A stretch of 64,000 nucleotides of DNA from Marinagarivorans sp. (lineage in GTDB: Bacteria > Pseudomonadota > Gammaproteobacteria > Pseudomonadales > Cellvibrionaceae): the NCBI GenBank assembly GCA_028281865.1, contig JANQJB010000028.1, positions 1 through 64,000 on the forward strand, in the 5' to 3' direction. The translations under genes and the position numbers were made by a program. The notes beneath the pieces are model-generated. The model had not been told where the DNA came from. It worked only from the letters and a program-made list of their open reading frames with translations, and did not search any database. This document shows positions 7,736 to 16,025 of the stretch, piece by piece (within the stretch, counting starts at the first letter, position 1; every line of letters begins with the position of its first letter).

Positions 7736-8988
7736 TCGCTGCGCATGGCCTCCACCGGCGAAATTTTTGCTGCTTTCCAAGCGGGAGCAAACCCCGCAAG
7801 CATGCCTGCCGTCACCAAAATAACGATTGATGAAATAGCGATATCGAAATTGACTTCCGGTCGCTTAAAATATTGTGTATTAACGTCAAATGTATTGAGT
7901 AAATAATTACTTAATTCAACCAAACCAACGCCGCATACCAAGCCCATATAGCCGGCAATGCCAGTGACTAAAACTGATTCAAATAAAAGCGAAAATACAA
8001 TGCTGGCAGGTGTCGCCCCCATCGCTTTGCGAACACCAATTTCGACTGTCCGTTCTTTTACGGTAATCATCATAATGTTACTAATGCCGACGACGCCTGC
8101 CATTAAAGTACCGACGCCGACGAACCAAATAAATAGATTTATAGCGCTAAACATCGAACGGGTGCGTTCAGCTTGTTCTAGCGAATTATATAGACGTATG
8201 GCTCCGCGATCGTCTGGCGATACACGATGGCGCTGTTTTAATAAGGCGCCTACTTGGCGTTCAACTTCGTAAGGGTCGTAATCCGGTTTTGGTTGATAGG
8301 TGAGTATTTTAAGTTCGCGTTTTCCTCTGCCAAAAACGGGTTGGTAAACGCTTAACGGTATATAAATTCGCTCGGAAGAGCGTCCGTTGCGCTCACTATC
8401 GTAAAAAAGCCCAACTACACGAAACGAAATGTTGTTAATCTCTATAAACTTTCCAATTGGGTTTTCGTTTGGGAAAAGGCGTTCGCGCACCAGTGTGCCG
8501 ATCACAGCGATTTTCCTGGTATCGTATTCATCCAGCGAATTTATACGTCGACCCGCATGGTATTCCTGCCCAATTTTAATTTTAAAATAATCATCGCCCA
8601 CACCAAAAACGCCAAATTTACCAAAGCGCTTTTCATGTGTAATCAATACATCCCCGCCGTTGGTACTGCCAACCGGGTTTTCCGAGGAGATCCAGAGCAC
8701 GCCGGGAATTTCTTTTTTAATGGCGTCGACGTCGCCTTGGGTAAATTTAATTCGCCTACCTGCAGCCATACCTTTGTAAGGTAGAGAAGTTTTACGCGAC
8801 CAAATCCACACGCTGTCTTGGGCATTAGTTTGAAAATCGGCAACCGCGCCATTTTTTAAACCCGTGCCTGCGCCCAGCAACAAAATAAGCAGAAAGATAC
8901 CCCAGAACACACCAAATGCTGTGAGGAAGGTGCGCAACTTATTTTGTTTAAGCGTAAAGTAGGTCTCTTGCAGTGCATCAATAAACAT
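7732..8988 (-). CDS. MacB/FtsX-type ABC transporter permease (first)
   Basis: 418 residues with the FtsX architecture: N-terminal helix (LRTFLTAFGVFWGIFLLILL), MacB-like periplasmic domain, and three C-terminal helices with VEIGVRKAMGATPASI. It starts 6 bp after the ATPase stop codon and ends in an ATGA overlap with the second permease, so all are translated from one mRNA. In the MacB family the ATPase domain is fused to a single permease; here it is a separate gene and the permease is duplicated, as in many lipoprotein-, peptide- or antimicrobial-export systems. The substrate is unknown. Confidence 0.9.
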   Translation of the reverse strand: MFIDALQETYFTLKQNKLRTFLTAFGVFWGIFLLILLLGAGTGLKNGAVADFQTNAQDSVWIWSRKTSLPYKGMAAGRRIKFTQGDVDAIKKEIPGVLWISSENPVGSTNGGDVLITHEKRFGKFGVFGVGDDYFKIKIGQEYHAGRRINSLDEYDTRKIAVIGTLVRERLFPNENPIGKFIEINNISFRVVGLFYDSERNGRSSERIYIPLSVYQPVFGRGKRELKILTYQPKPDYDPYEVERQVGALLKQRHRVSPDDRGAIRLYNSLEQAERTRSMFSAINLFIWFVGVGTLMAGVVGISNIMMITVKERTVEIGVRKAMGATPASIVFSLLFESVLVTGIAGYMGLVCGVGLVELSNYLLNTFDVNTQYFKRPEVNFDIAISSIVILVTAGMLAGFAPAWKAAKISPVEAMRSE

Positions 8989-8994
8989 AACATG

Positions 8995-9699
8995 CTAACC
9001 TGTTTGCGCGCTCTTCGCGGTGTCGTCGGTTAGTCCCGAGTTTTCAATGCGTCCGTCTTTTAGAACAATCAGCCGTTCGGTTGCGTCTGCAATTTCCCGC
9101 TCGTGTGTCACTATTACGATGGTTTTTCCCAGGCTGTGAACCTCCTTAAATAGTTTCATTATCTCGATGGTGGTTGCACTATCGAGCGCGCCGGTGGGTT
9201 CGTCAGCCAGCACAATACGCGGGTTAGTCACCAGAGCGCGCGCAATTGCGACGCGCTGCTTTTGCCCTCCGGATAGTTCGTTCGGCATATGATCGGCGCG
9301 ATCGCTTAGGCCAACGAGTTCCATATATTCCGCAGCGCGTTTGTTGCGCTCCTTGCGTCCAACCTTCTGGTAATACAGCGGTAGTGCGACGTTGTCGGTA
9401 GCGTTTTTAAAAGGTAGTAAGTTAAAGGATTGAAAAACAAAACCGATAAATTTGTTGCGCAAGTAAGCAGCTTGTTTTTCGGAGAGGTGTTTGATTTCCT
9501 GCTTGTCGAGGAAATAATCACCGCTATCGTGATGGTCGAGTATGCCTAGGATGTTGAGCAGGGTGGATTTGCCCGAGCCCGATGAGCCCATAACGGAAAC
9601 GAGCTCTCCTTCGTGAATCGTAAGGTCTACGCCCTTCAGAACGTGCAGCCGCCGCTCCTTTTCTCCGTAGTATTTGTGAATATTATCCAGGTTAATCAT
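8995..9699 (-). CDS. ABC transporter ATP-binding subunit, MacB/LolD type
   Basis: 234 residues from the ATG at 9699, which matches the family start (MINLDNIHKYYG); a TTG six codons earlier is less likely. Walker A is GSSGSGKSTLLNILG, the Q-loop is FVFQSFNLLPF, the signature is LSGGQKQRVAIARALV, Walker B is IVLADEPTGALD and the H-loop His is in IVIVTHE. It powers the two FtsX-type permeases encoded directly downstream. MacB/LolD ATPases typically drive mechanotransmission (extraction of lipoproteins or export of substrates from the periplasm) rather than classical membrane transport; applying that mechanism here is inference. Confidence 0.93.
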   Translation of the reverse strand: MINLDNIHKYYGEKERRLHVLKGVDLTIHEGELVSVMGSSGSGKSTLLNILGILDHHDSGDYFLDKQEIKHLSEKQAAYLRNKFIGFVFQSFNLLPFKNATDNVALPLYYQKVGRKERNKRAAEYMELVGLSDRADHMPNELSGGQKQRVAIARALVTNPRIVLADEPTGALDSATTIEIMKLFKEVHSLGKTIVIVTHEREIADATERLIVLKDGRIENSGLTDDTAKSAQTG

Positions 9700-9990
9700 T
9701 GGGCAAAACTTGTGCAAATGCGGTGTGCGTGGCCGATTTTATCGCCTTCAAAAGTTATATTTAAGTCCTAAACCGGGCAATTGCAAGAAGATCGGAAGTT
9801 AGATGGACTACCGAGGGCCGGGTTGGTTCCGTACTCAGCGTTTATTTTACATGAAGCTAGGTTTTTTAGGGCTTGGGTCTATGCAAATGTTCAGTTGTAA
9901 CTAATACTCTATTGTAGTTAGCTGACGAGCGGTGGTGCGAACCAATCCGCAAGCCCCCCCTTAATCGTGAATTGGAGAGGATAAAGCTAT

Positions 9991-10356
9991 ATGCGTCAAA
10001 CAGAAAATTGTAAGGTTCGTAGGCTTAGGCAAACAATTATTCTTGTTGCGACTCTTGCCTGCGTGGTAGCTTGCAGTAAACCACTTCCACCTGATAAAAA
10101 AGATTTTGTGGGCGAATGGCAAAATGATGTTGTATGGATGATGTTTCATGCTGACGGCTCTTTCAATTATCTGCGTAAAGAAGGTAGCACGTCCGTCGAA
10201 ATTAATGCACCGGTATTAGAAATTGCCGATGATAAATTTCGTGTTGGGGTGTGGGTATGGGATACAGAATTTGTAATTAATGAGAACCCCCATCAGCGCG
10301 ACGGCGTGTGGTATATGGTTATTGATGGGCGTGTGTTAACGAAACTGACAAATTAA
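9991..10356 (+). CDS. Small lipoprotein of unknown function
   Basis: 121 residues. A basic N-terminus (KVRRLRQT) and a hydrophobic segment end in the lipobox VVACSK (Cys at about residue 28). The mature part of about 93 residues is rich in aromatic and charged residues and looks like a small beta barrel or lipocalin-like fold (VGEWQNDVVWMMFHADGSFNY and DGVWYMVIDGRVL). The GEW opening and the F-x-x-DGSF pattern recall lipocalin-like or META-type domains, but I cannot assign a family. It is divergent from the ABC exporter operon, with 291 bp between the two start codons. Confidence 0.7.
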   Translation: MRQTENCKVRRLRQTIILVATLACVVACSKPLPPDKKDFVGEWQNDVVWMMFHADGSFNYLRKEGSTSVEINAPVLEIADDKFRVGVWVWDTEFVINENPHQRDGVWYMVIDGRVLTKLTN

Positions 10357-10451
10357 TTTTCAGCCGTTAATTTGATTTTTTGCGCCGATTTAAATGCGTG
10401 ATAAAAGTTATTTTTGTCGCTTGAATTAGCGTCGGAGCCGATTTATAAATT

Positions 10452-10490
10452 AATAAAAATAAAAAAAGGCACTTGAAAATCGAAGCGCCT
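10452..10490 (-). terminator. Rho-independent terminator of the DUF1592-DUF1552 operon
   Basis: On the minus strand, AGGCGCTT and AAGTGCCT pair (one G-U) around an 8-nt loop and are followed by TTTTTTTATTTTTATT. It lies 30 bp beyond the stop codon of the DUF1552 gene. Confidence 0.85.
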
Positions 10491-10519
10491 ATAAACAAAA
10501 AAAATAAAGCGAAGCACAA

Positions 10520-11701
10520 TTATGCGGTGAGGCTATTCAGTACTCCATCTAATACAGCAGTGCTTGTTCCACCATTAATAACATTGCCTGTATCAAACTC
10601 CGGTCGTTTGGTTGCAACTAGCCAAGGGCTATTGCTCGAACTATGGGAGGCGCCATTACCAAAATCGGTGGTTTCGCAAAACACCGTTTTATCTATCATC
10701 GTTCCACCCGTTGGGTCGGGGGTATCAATCAACTGTTGTATGATATAAGCTGAAACGCTGCTTAAATAACGTTTTATTTCGACTTGATCACCGTGGCCTC
10801 GGCCGTGCAAGGTTTGGTGATGGCCTTCAGAGAAACTTCCGTTGTAACGCCAATCGCATTGGCTTGTACTCAATTGAATGGTGACAACGTTGGTTAGGCC
10901 GCAGCGCATTGCGGTGATGCCAATATCCGCCATTAATTTTAAATGTTCAGCCGCGTCCATACTTGGGCTTTGTAAGTTAAATTGCGGTTCGCTGCATCCC
11001 TCAGGTGGAACAAATTTGGCTGCGTCGGCTAAACGCTTATCTAATTTACTTAAGGCATCAAGATGCGTTTCCAGACGTTCAAGTTCGTGTTGGCCAAATT
11101 TCTTTTTTAATGCATCTAGGGCAATTTTATTCGCATCAAGAGCAATTTTTTGTTTATCGTATAAAGCCTGAGCTGCACCACCGGGTGGTGGACCACCGAA
11201 GAGTTGTTTGTAAGCTTGTTGTGGATTTTCCTCGGGTTTTTTCGGTTGACCGTTGATGCGTCCCATAATGTCGTGGGTATTACCAACGTCGTAACCTAAA
11301 TTAATATCGGTGTAAGGAGTATCGCTGCCAATAATATTTGCCAGTTGGGTATCGATAGTGTTGCCTCCGCCGCCGCCCATACCACCCGAACTAAAACCGT
11401 GTCCACCGCCGATCATCGTGACATTATGAAAATTACAACAATAGGCCACATCGGCATAGGGTTCTGATGCGGCATTCATTGCGCTAATACTCGATGGAAA
11501 CCACGCATTGCCCGGAGCGCCGCCCGGGTAATAAATCAAAAACGCACGTTTTGCATCTTCTGCGGCTTCGACAAAGCGGTTATACATCATGCCGGCTATT
11601 AATGGCGAGCTACGCAGAATGCTCGTGCCTATTCCTGCGCTGCTGGCCATTTTTAAAAACTGCCGACGCTGTATAGGATTATTGGAAATATGCTTAAGCA
11701 T
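10520..11701 (-). CDS. DUF1552 family protein with Tat signal
   Basis: 393 residues. The N-terminus has a twin-arginine motif (IQRRQFLKMA) and a hydrophobic stretch, so the protein is folded before export. The body matches the DUF1552 family as I know it: AFLIYYPGGAPGNAWFPS near the start, a central acidic helical region, and a C-terminal half with TMIDKTVFCETTDFGNGASH. Some annotators relate the fold to alkaline-phosphatase or DUF1501-like secreted proteins, but no activity is established. It follows the cytochrome-DUF1592 gene by 31 bp on the same strand; the two families are nearly always paired in planctomycetes, myxobacteria and Cellvibrio-like bacteria, which implies a joint role, probably in handling extracellular polymers. 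Confidence 0.88.
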   Translation of the reverse strand: MLKHISNNPIQRRQFLKMASSAGIGTSILRSSPLIAGMMYNRFVEAAEDAKRAFLIYYPGGAPGNAWFPSSISAMNAASEPYADVAYCCNFHNVTMIGGGHGFSSGGMGGGGGNTIDTQLANIIGSDTPYTDINLGYDVGNTHDIMGRINGQPKKPEENPQQAYKQLFGGPPPGGAAQALYDKQKIALDANKIALDALKKKFGQHELERLETHLDALSKLDKRLADAAKFVPPEGCSEPQFNLQSPSMDAAEHLKLMADIGITAMRCGLTNVVTIQLSTSQCDWRYNGSFSEGHHQTLHGRGHGDQVEIKRYLSSVSAYIIQQLIDTPDPTGGTMIDKTVFCETTDFGNGASHSSSNSPWLVATKRPEFDTGNVINGGTSTAVLDGVLNSLTA

Positions 11702-11732
11702 AACTGTTAACCTGTTAATATATAGTGGCAGC

Positions 11733-14282
11733 TTAATTTTTTGCTGTACGATAGCGTAGTAAATCTTGCATCATAATTTCGACAAACACCGCCCGCGGGC
11801 TATGATTTTCAATTTGAAATTTTGCCAGTGCGCGATCTTCTGCACAGGCAAAGTCAATGCTTTGGTTTGCTGTTAAACTATCTTCTGTTGTTTTATCGAT
11901 GGCGTTTGCATTAATTGGCATACCGGTAATGTAGCGGAATGTTTTGTCCACGAGGCAGGCGCGCGCGCCGGGAAGTGTTGCGACGATCTTTGACAATTCT
12001 TTTGCACCGGTAAAAGCAATGCTTTCACTTAAATCGTTTACGTCGTTGGGCCCATATAATAAACCCCTTGCGTCGATGGGTAAGTTCATGCCGGTGCTGC
12101 CTTTTTCACTGTCACGCCAAAGCCCTGTTGGACCGAAGTCTTCCATTCCAAATAAGGGGTTAAGAATTTCTTTATGGCAGCCGTCGCAAGCTGGGCTATC
12201 GGTAATAATGTTGTAAAAACCGGCTGTCGTTAATGTACCTTGCTCGTCCAGTTCGCGCGCGATAGCCAGTTGTTTCTCTCTATCGGCCTCTAACAACGGA
12301 GGGTCTTCTATTTGTTGGCAAAGCACATCACGACGCAAATGTGTGGCGCGTAGAATCGGCGCAGATTCTTCAGGGTGTGCATGCAAGCTCATAAATGCAC
12401 CTGTCGTCAGCATGCCTCCGCGCTTTTCGAGGTTATCGACAATTACCCATTGTTCAGGGCTGTTGGTATTAGCGTTTATATCGTAATAATCTGCCAAGGT
12501 GCTGTTAACGACAGTGAAATCACCGCGATAAAAATCGGTAAATGTGCGCGTGCCGCTGGTGTCGTAAAAAATCGATTGGAAAAGTCGCCTGACTTCTTCC
12601 GCCATCGCGTGACGAACTTCAGTTGTATAGCTGGGAAATAATACGTTATTGCGGTCTGCTCCCGGTTCCGTAATGGCATCGGTTCCAAACCAATACGCGG
12701 CAATATCGCCGACCCGGTTTTTCCCCCGTTGGGTGTCAAGTAAACGGTTAATGTGAGCGCGAACATTGGCAGAGGATTCTAGTTCTCCCGCTTCGGCGGC
12801 CTCTAATAAATTATCGTCAGGTGTACTGCCGGTGGTTAAAAAACTAATTAGTGTCGCATATTCGTAGGCGTCGAGTACGAAGGCATCTTCATCGGCGTTG
12901 CGCAATTTATCTGTGTCGGGTTTGGGTGGCTCAACATATTGTGCTTCGCCAAATACAATATCGCCGACATATAAATAGCGTCTTTGTGAATGCGCACCAA
13001 AATTTTTGTTCTCTATTTGAAAATGCTTTGTTCCGGTTTGACCTTCGATATGAAAGCGTAAAATTCGGCCGCCGGGCGAATTAATCTCCTGTTGTGCAAT
13101 ATCTTGCCCACCAATTTTGAGTAACATGGTAGGCCAGGAGCCGTCTGCAGGTTCGCCCTTAATTTTTATTTTGACAATGTCATTGCCGGTAAATGTGTAT
13201 TCTGTTATCGATCTATTGATGCTGCCATAAAGTGGAATACGACGGTAGCCATCGACAAGATTACTTGAACCCAAGTCCGCCGCACTAACGGTAACGGCGT
13301 TTACTGCTTCCAGTCGCGGTTCAAAACCCACGCCGTCGAGCACGTCTTTAATACGTAGACCCATTTCCGAGCGGTAGAGAAACTGCGGCGAACTTAATGC
13401 TGTTGCCATCGCCATCTCGTGCGCTTCGTCCTCGGTATGTGCGCTAAAAATATCGTAATAAGTATTAATTTCTGTTTCAGTAAGCGGCCGTCTAAATAGG
13501 CGTGGTAAAAATTCGTCAACGATAACCGTTGAGCAATCTTTTTCACCGCAACCGTCGGGTTTGTTGTTGGCAACAGCCCAAGCGGCAACTTCCCAGGCGT
13601 TCAACCAATATTTATTCGTGCTGTTTTGGTCGATATTAGCAGTGCCGTTATTTGGAAACCCGCCTTTATAGTTATCGCTAACAATGTTGTGTGGAAAGTC
13701 TTCAGGTAAACCTAGTAGGTCGACCAAGCTGGCTTTATATTCATCGACGGTCAAAACGCGTAAGGTACGAGGGCTGTAATTAATCGGTCGGCTCGTATCG
13801 CAAGATAAAGCAACTTCACTTATCCACGTGCGTATATAAGCTGCAACATCGGCGGCACACTGGTCGATACAATCATTTGGATCGTGGTTTGGCAACGGTG
13901 GCATTGAGCGCTGAATTTTATTAAATAGCGTATGCTCGGTGAAATTATTAGCGTTTAGCGCTGCCGTTGCATCTCCGCCATTCGCTGTTTTTATACCACG
14001 TGTCCCGTGACAGTTTTGGCACTGCTGTTTATAAAGGTCGCTACCCTGAACCGCGTTGCCAATAAAACCGCCCGAAGAACTGTTGCTTGATGAGGAGCTG
14101 CTTGACGAAGAGCTGTTAGATGAAGAGCTACTAGAGCTAGAAGAAAGACCGCCTGAAGTGGATGACGAACTTGAACTACTAGAACTGGTAGACGATGACG
14201 ACGTATTTTTACCGTTGTCTTGCGCTCCGCCGCAGCTAGAAATAAATAGTACGATACTTAATGCTGTAACCAGAGTTCGCAT
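11733..14282 (-). CDS. Poly-serine lipoprotein: cytochrome c, DUF1587/1592/1588/1585 domains
   Basis: 849 residues. The lipobox is FISSCGG (Cys 17), with a poly-serine linker at residues 28-69. A cytochrome c domain follows with CQNCH at 87-91 and Met in SMPPL as likely axial ligand. Next come a DUF1587-like segment (LRVLTVDEYKASLVDLLGL), a DUF1595-like segment (LFRRPLTETEINTYYDIF), an inserted beta-sandwich at about residues 320-440 (TEYTFTGNDIVKIKIKGEP) resembling a calcium-dependent xylan-binding module, DUF1592 (AAYWFGTDAI and ADYYDIN), DUF1588 with a second haem-like motif CDGCH, and DUF1585 at the C-terminus. The protein is anchored in the envelope and probably oxidises or senses a polysaccharide-linked substrate. 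It forms an operon with the DUF1552 gene. Function is unproven. Confidence 0.88.
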   Translation of the reverse strand: MRTLVTALSIVLFISSCGGAQDNGKNTSSSSTSSSSSSSSSTSGGLSSSSSSSSSNSSSSSSSSSSNSSSGGFIGNAVQGSDLYKQQCQNCHGTRGIKTANGGDATAALNANNFTEHTLFNKIQRSMPPLPNHDPNDCIDQCAADVAAYIRTWISEVALSCDTSRPINYSPRTLRVLTVDEYKASLVDLLGLPEDFPHNIVSDNYKGGFPNNGTANIDQNSTNKYWLNAWEVAAWAVANNKPDGCGEKDCSTVIVDEFLPRLFRRPLTETEINTYYDIFSAHTEDEAHEMAMATALSSPQFLYRSEMGLRIKDVLDGVGFEPRLEAVNAVTVSAADLGSSNLVDGYRRIPLYGSINRSITEYTFTGNDIVKIKIKGEPADGSWPTMLLKIGGQDIAQQEINSPGGRILRFHIEGQTGTKHFQIENKNFGAHSQRRYLYVGDIVFGEAQYVEPPKPDTDKLRNADEDAFVLDAYEYATLISFLTTGSTPDDNLLEAAEAGELESSANVRAHINRLLDTQRGKNRVGDIAAYWFGTDAITEPGADRNNVLFPSYTTEVRHAMAEEVRRLFQSIFYDTSGTRTFTDFYRGDFTVVNSTLADYYDINANTNSPEQWVIVDNLEKRGGMLTTGAFMSLHAHPEESAPILRATHLRRDVLCQQIEDPPLLEADREKQLAIARELDEQGTLTTAGFYNIITDSPACDGCHKEILNPLFGMEDFGPTGLWRDSEKGSTGMNLPIDARGLLYGPNDVNDLSESIAFTGAKELSKIVATLPGARACLVDKTFRYITGMPINANAIDKTTEDSLTANQSIDFACAEDRALAKFQIENHSPRAVFVEIMMQDLLRYRTAKN

Positions 14283-15100
14283 TTATATGACGCCCTTACA
14301 GGTAATAAAAAAATAAAGAGCGCAGCGTATAAACGGTATTTTACGTAATATATTTCACTGCGCTAATCGCGGAGGTTATTTCTACGATAGATTGCGGAAT
14401 ATGTTACTGCAAGTAACATGATTTTGCGGAAACCAAAACACGTTTTTATTGTGCTCGTATTCAAATAATTGGATTTATTTTGAGATAATTAAAATTAAAT
14501 GGAATAGGGTCAGACACTTTTGGTAATAAAAATGTGCTTTCTCGAATAAAATGTCTGACCCTTTTTTATATGACTCCTTGGGCAAATAGTGTTGGCAAAT
14601 CTCCGCCGCAGCGCTTTACTCGTGTCAATTATCGTCTCTAACGCTGGAACGACTTCTTCCCGTTGTCGTGCTTTTAAACCACAATCCAGGCTTGCCTATA
14701 GTTGCTTTTGCGAAATAAGTTGCTTTTGCGAAATATATTGCGCCCATTCAACGCTTAACCGCGCATAAAAACATCTAAGCCAATTTCTGTTTGCTCTGTT
14801 AACAGCTGCTTGAATGTCCAATTTTATTCGTTGCAAAGCACAAATAGATTTTGCTTGTGGGAAGGAACCAATGGTTACGGCCGGAAATAAAGCTAATTTT
14901 AGCTCATTTGGTTGGCCATTCACTGCGCCAATAACTCTCATGCGCAAACTCAAATTCGTGTTTGGCGCGAATTGTCGGCGATCTAAGATTGTGAGCCCTG
15001 ATCATGGGAATCTCTGCTAGCACTTGATAGCACATCTATCTAAGAAAACTATTATTATGAATTAAAACAGTATATATTCCGGTATTCATTAATAAAATTC
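14283..15100. other. 818-bp intergenic region with repeats, no convincing gene
   Basis: It holds the promoter side of the DUF1592 gene, a palindrome at 14506-14562, and two copies of an 18-bp unit (GTTGCTTTTGCGAAAT) at 14701-14734. A short minus-strand frame (14696-14953) runs through the repeat and ends in a duplicated ISQKQL; it has no recognisable domain or ribosome binding site and was not called a gene. The last 100 bp form the metR promoter region and are AT-rich. Confidence 0.5.
14506..14562. repeat. Imperfect palindrome with GGGTCAGACA ends
   Basis: Arms AGGGTCAGACACTTTT (14506-14521) and AAAATGTCTGACCCT (14548-14562) are inverted, differing by one extra C, around a 26-nt loop; six T follow the right arm. 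Similar GGGTCAGACA palindromes are known to me from intergenic regions linked to REP-associated tyrosine transposases (Y1_Tnp). No such transposase is seen here, so this would be an orphan mobile palindrome. Confidence 0.6.
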
Positions 15101-15997
15101 ATGAATAATATGTTGGATCGTCACCATCTTGCGATAATTATTGAGGTTGAGCGCCAGGGCTCATTAACTGCTGCTGCAGAGAGTTTGTGTTTAACGCAGT
15201 CCGCGTTGAGCCATAGCGTGAAAAAGCTGGAGCAGCAACTGGGTACCGAAATTTGGTTACGCGAAAAACGCCATCTGCGTTTGACGCAAGCGGGAGAGTA
15301 TTTGCTGACATGCGCTCAGCGGATGTTGCCGCAATTTGAGCATGCAGAGTCGGTAATCCGACAATTTGCCAAGGGTGAGCGAGGAGACTTGCGTATTGGT
15401 ATGGAGTGCCATCCGTGTTATCGCTGGTTACTAAAAATTGTTGAACCTTTTTTACAGCAATGGCCCGATGTAAATATTGATGTTAAGCAACAATTTACTT
15501 TTGGTGGCGTCGATGCGCTCGTGCACTATGAAATTGATTTACTGGTGACGCCCGACCCTGTTGTTCACAAAGAATTAGAATTTTTTCCAGTGTTTGACTA
15601 TGAACAAGTGTTGGTCGTACATCCCGATCACCCTTTATGTAAAAAAAAATCCGTAAGCCCAACACATCTCGCTGATGAGACGATTATTACCTACCCAGTA
15701 GAGGCTGGGCGTTTAGATATATTTAATTTGTTTTTGATGCCGGCAAACATCCAGCCTGGACACCATAAAACGGTGGAAGCGACAGATATTATGCTGCAGT
15801 TAGTCGCAGCGGGTCGAGGCGTTGCTGCACTTCCACGTTGGCTGGTAGATGAGTACTCCCAGACCATGCCTCTGCGAACATTGCGTTTAGGCAAAAATGG
15901 CATTAAAAAACAGATCCATTTGGGCTTGCGTGTAGGTGAAAAGCAAATCGATTATTTACAGGGGTTTTTGCAATTCGCTAAACTAAACACCAGTTGA
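15101..15997 (+). CDS. metR: MetR, LysR-family regulator of methionine biosynthesis
   Basis: 298 residues. The winged helix-turn-helix is at residues 5-65 (GSLTAAAESLCLTQSALSHS) and the LysR substrate-binding domain at about 92-295. The effector domain carries motifs I recognise from E. coli MetR: ECHPCYRWL, VFDYEQVLVVHPDHPL, TYPVEAGRLDIFNLFL and AAGRGVAALPRWLV. MetR activates metE, metH and related genes with homocysteine as co-effector. No met structural gene is adjacent, but the SAM-cycle genes lie about 25-30 kb away in this window under what appears to be a separate regulator (SahR). An in-frame ATG three codons in is an alternative start. Confidence 0.92.
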   Translation: MNNMLDRHHLAIIIEVERQGSLTAAAESLCLTQSALSHSVKKLEQQLGTEIWLREKRHLRLTQAGEYLLTCAQRMLPQFEHAESVIRQFAKGERGDLRIGMECHPCYRWLLKIVEPFLQQWPDVNIDVKQQFTFGGVDALVHYEIDLLVTPDPVVHKELEFFPVFDYEQVLVVHPDHPLCKKKSVSPTHLADETIITYPVEAGRLDIFNLFLMPANIQPGHHKTVEATDIMLQLVAAGRGVAALPRWLVDEYSQTMPLRTLRLGKNGIKKQIHLGLRVGEKQIDYLQGFLQFAKLNTS

Positions 15998-16025
15998 AGT
16001 GAATCAATATTAAATGGAGTCAGTG

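Noticed and set aside
14696-14953. Minus-strand frame of 85 codons
   Set aside because: No ribosome binding site, no recognisable domain, and its end is formed by a tandem 18-bp repeat.
14814-15020. Plus-strand frame of 68 codons upstream of metR
   Set aside because: Overlaps the frame above on the other strand, has no ribosome binding site and no similarity I recognise.
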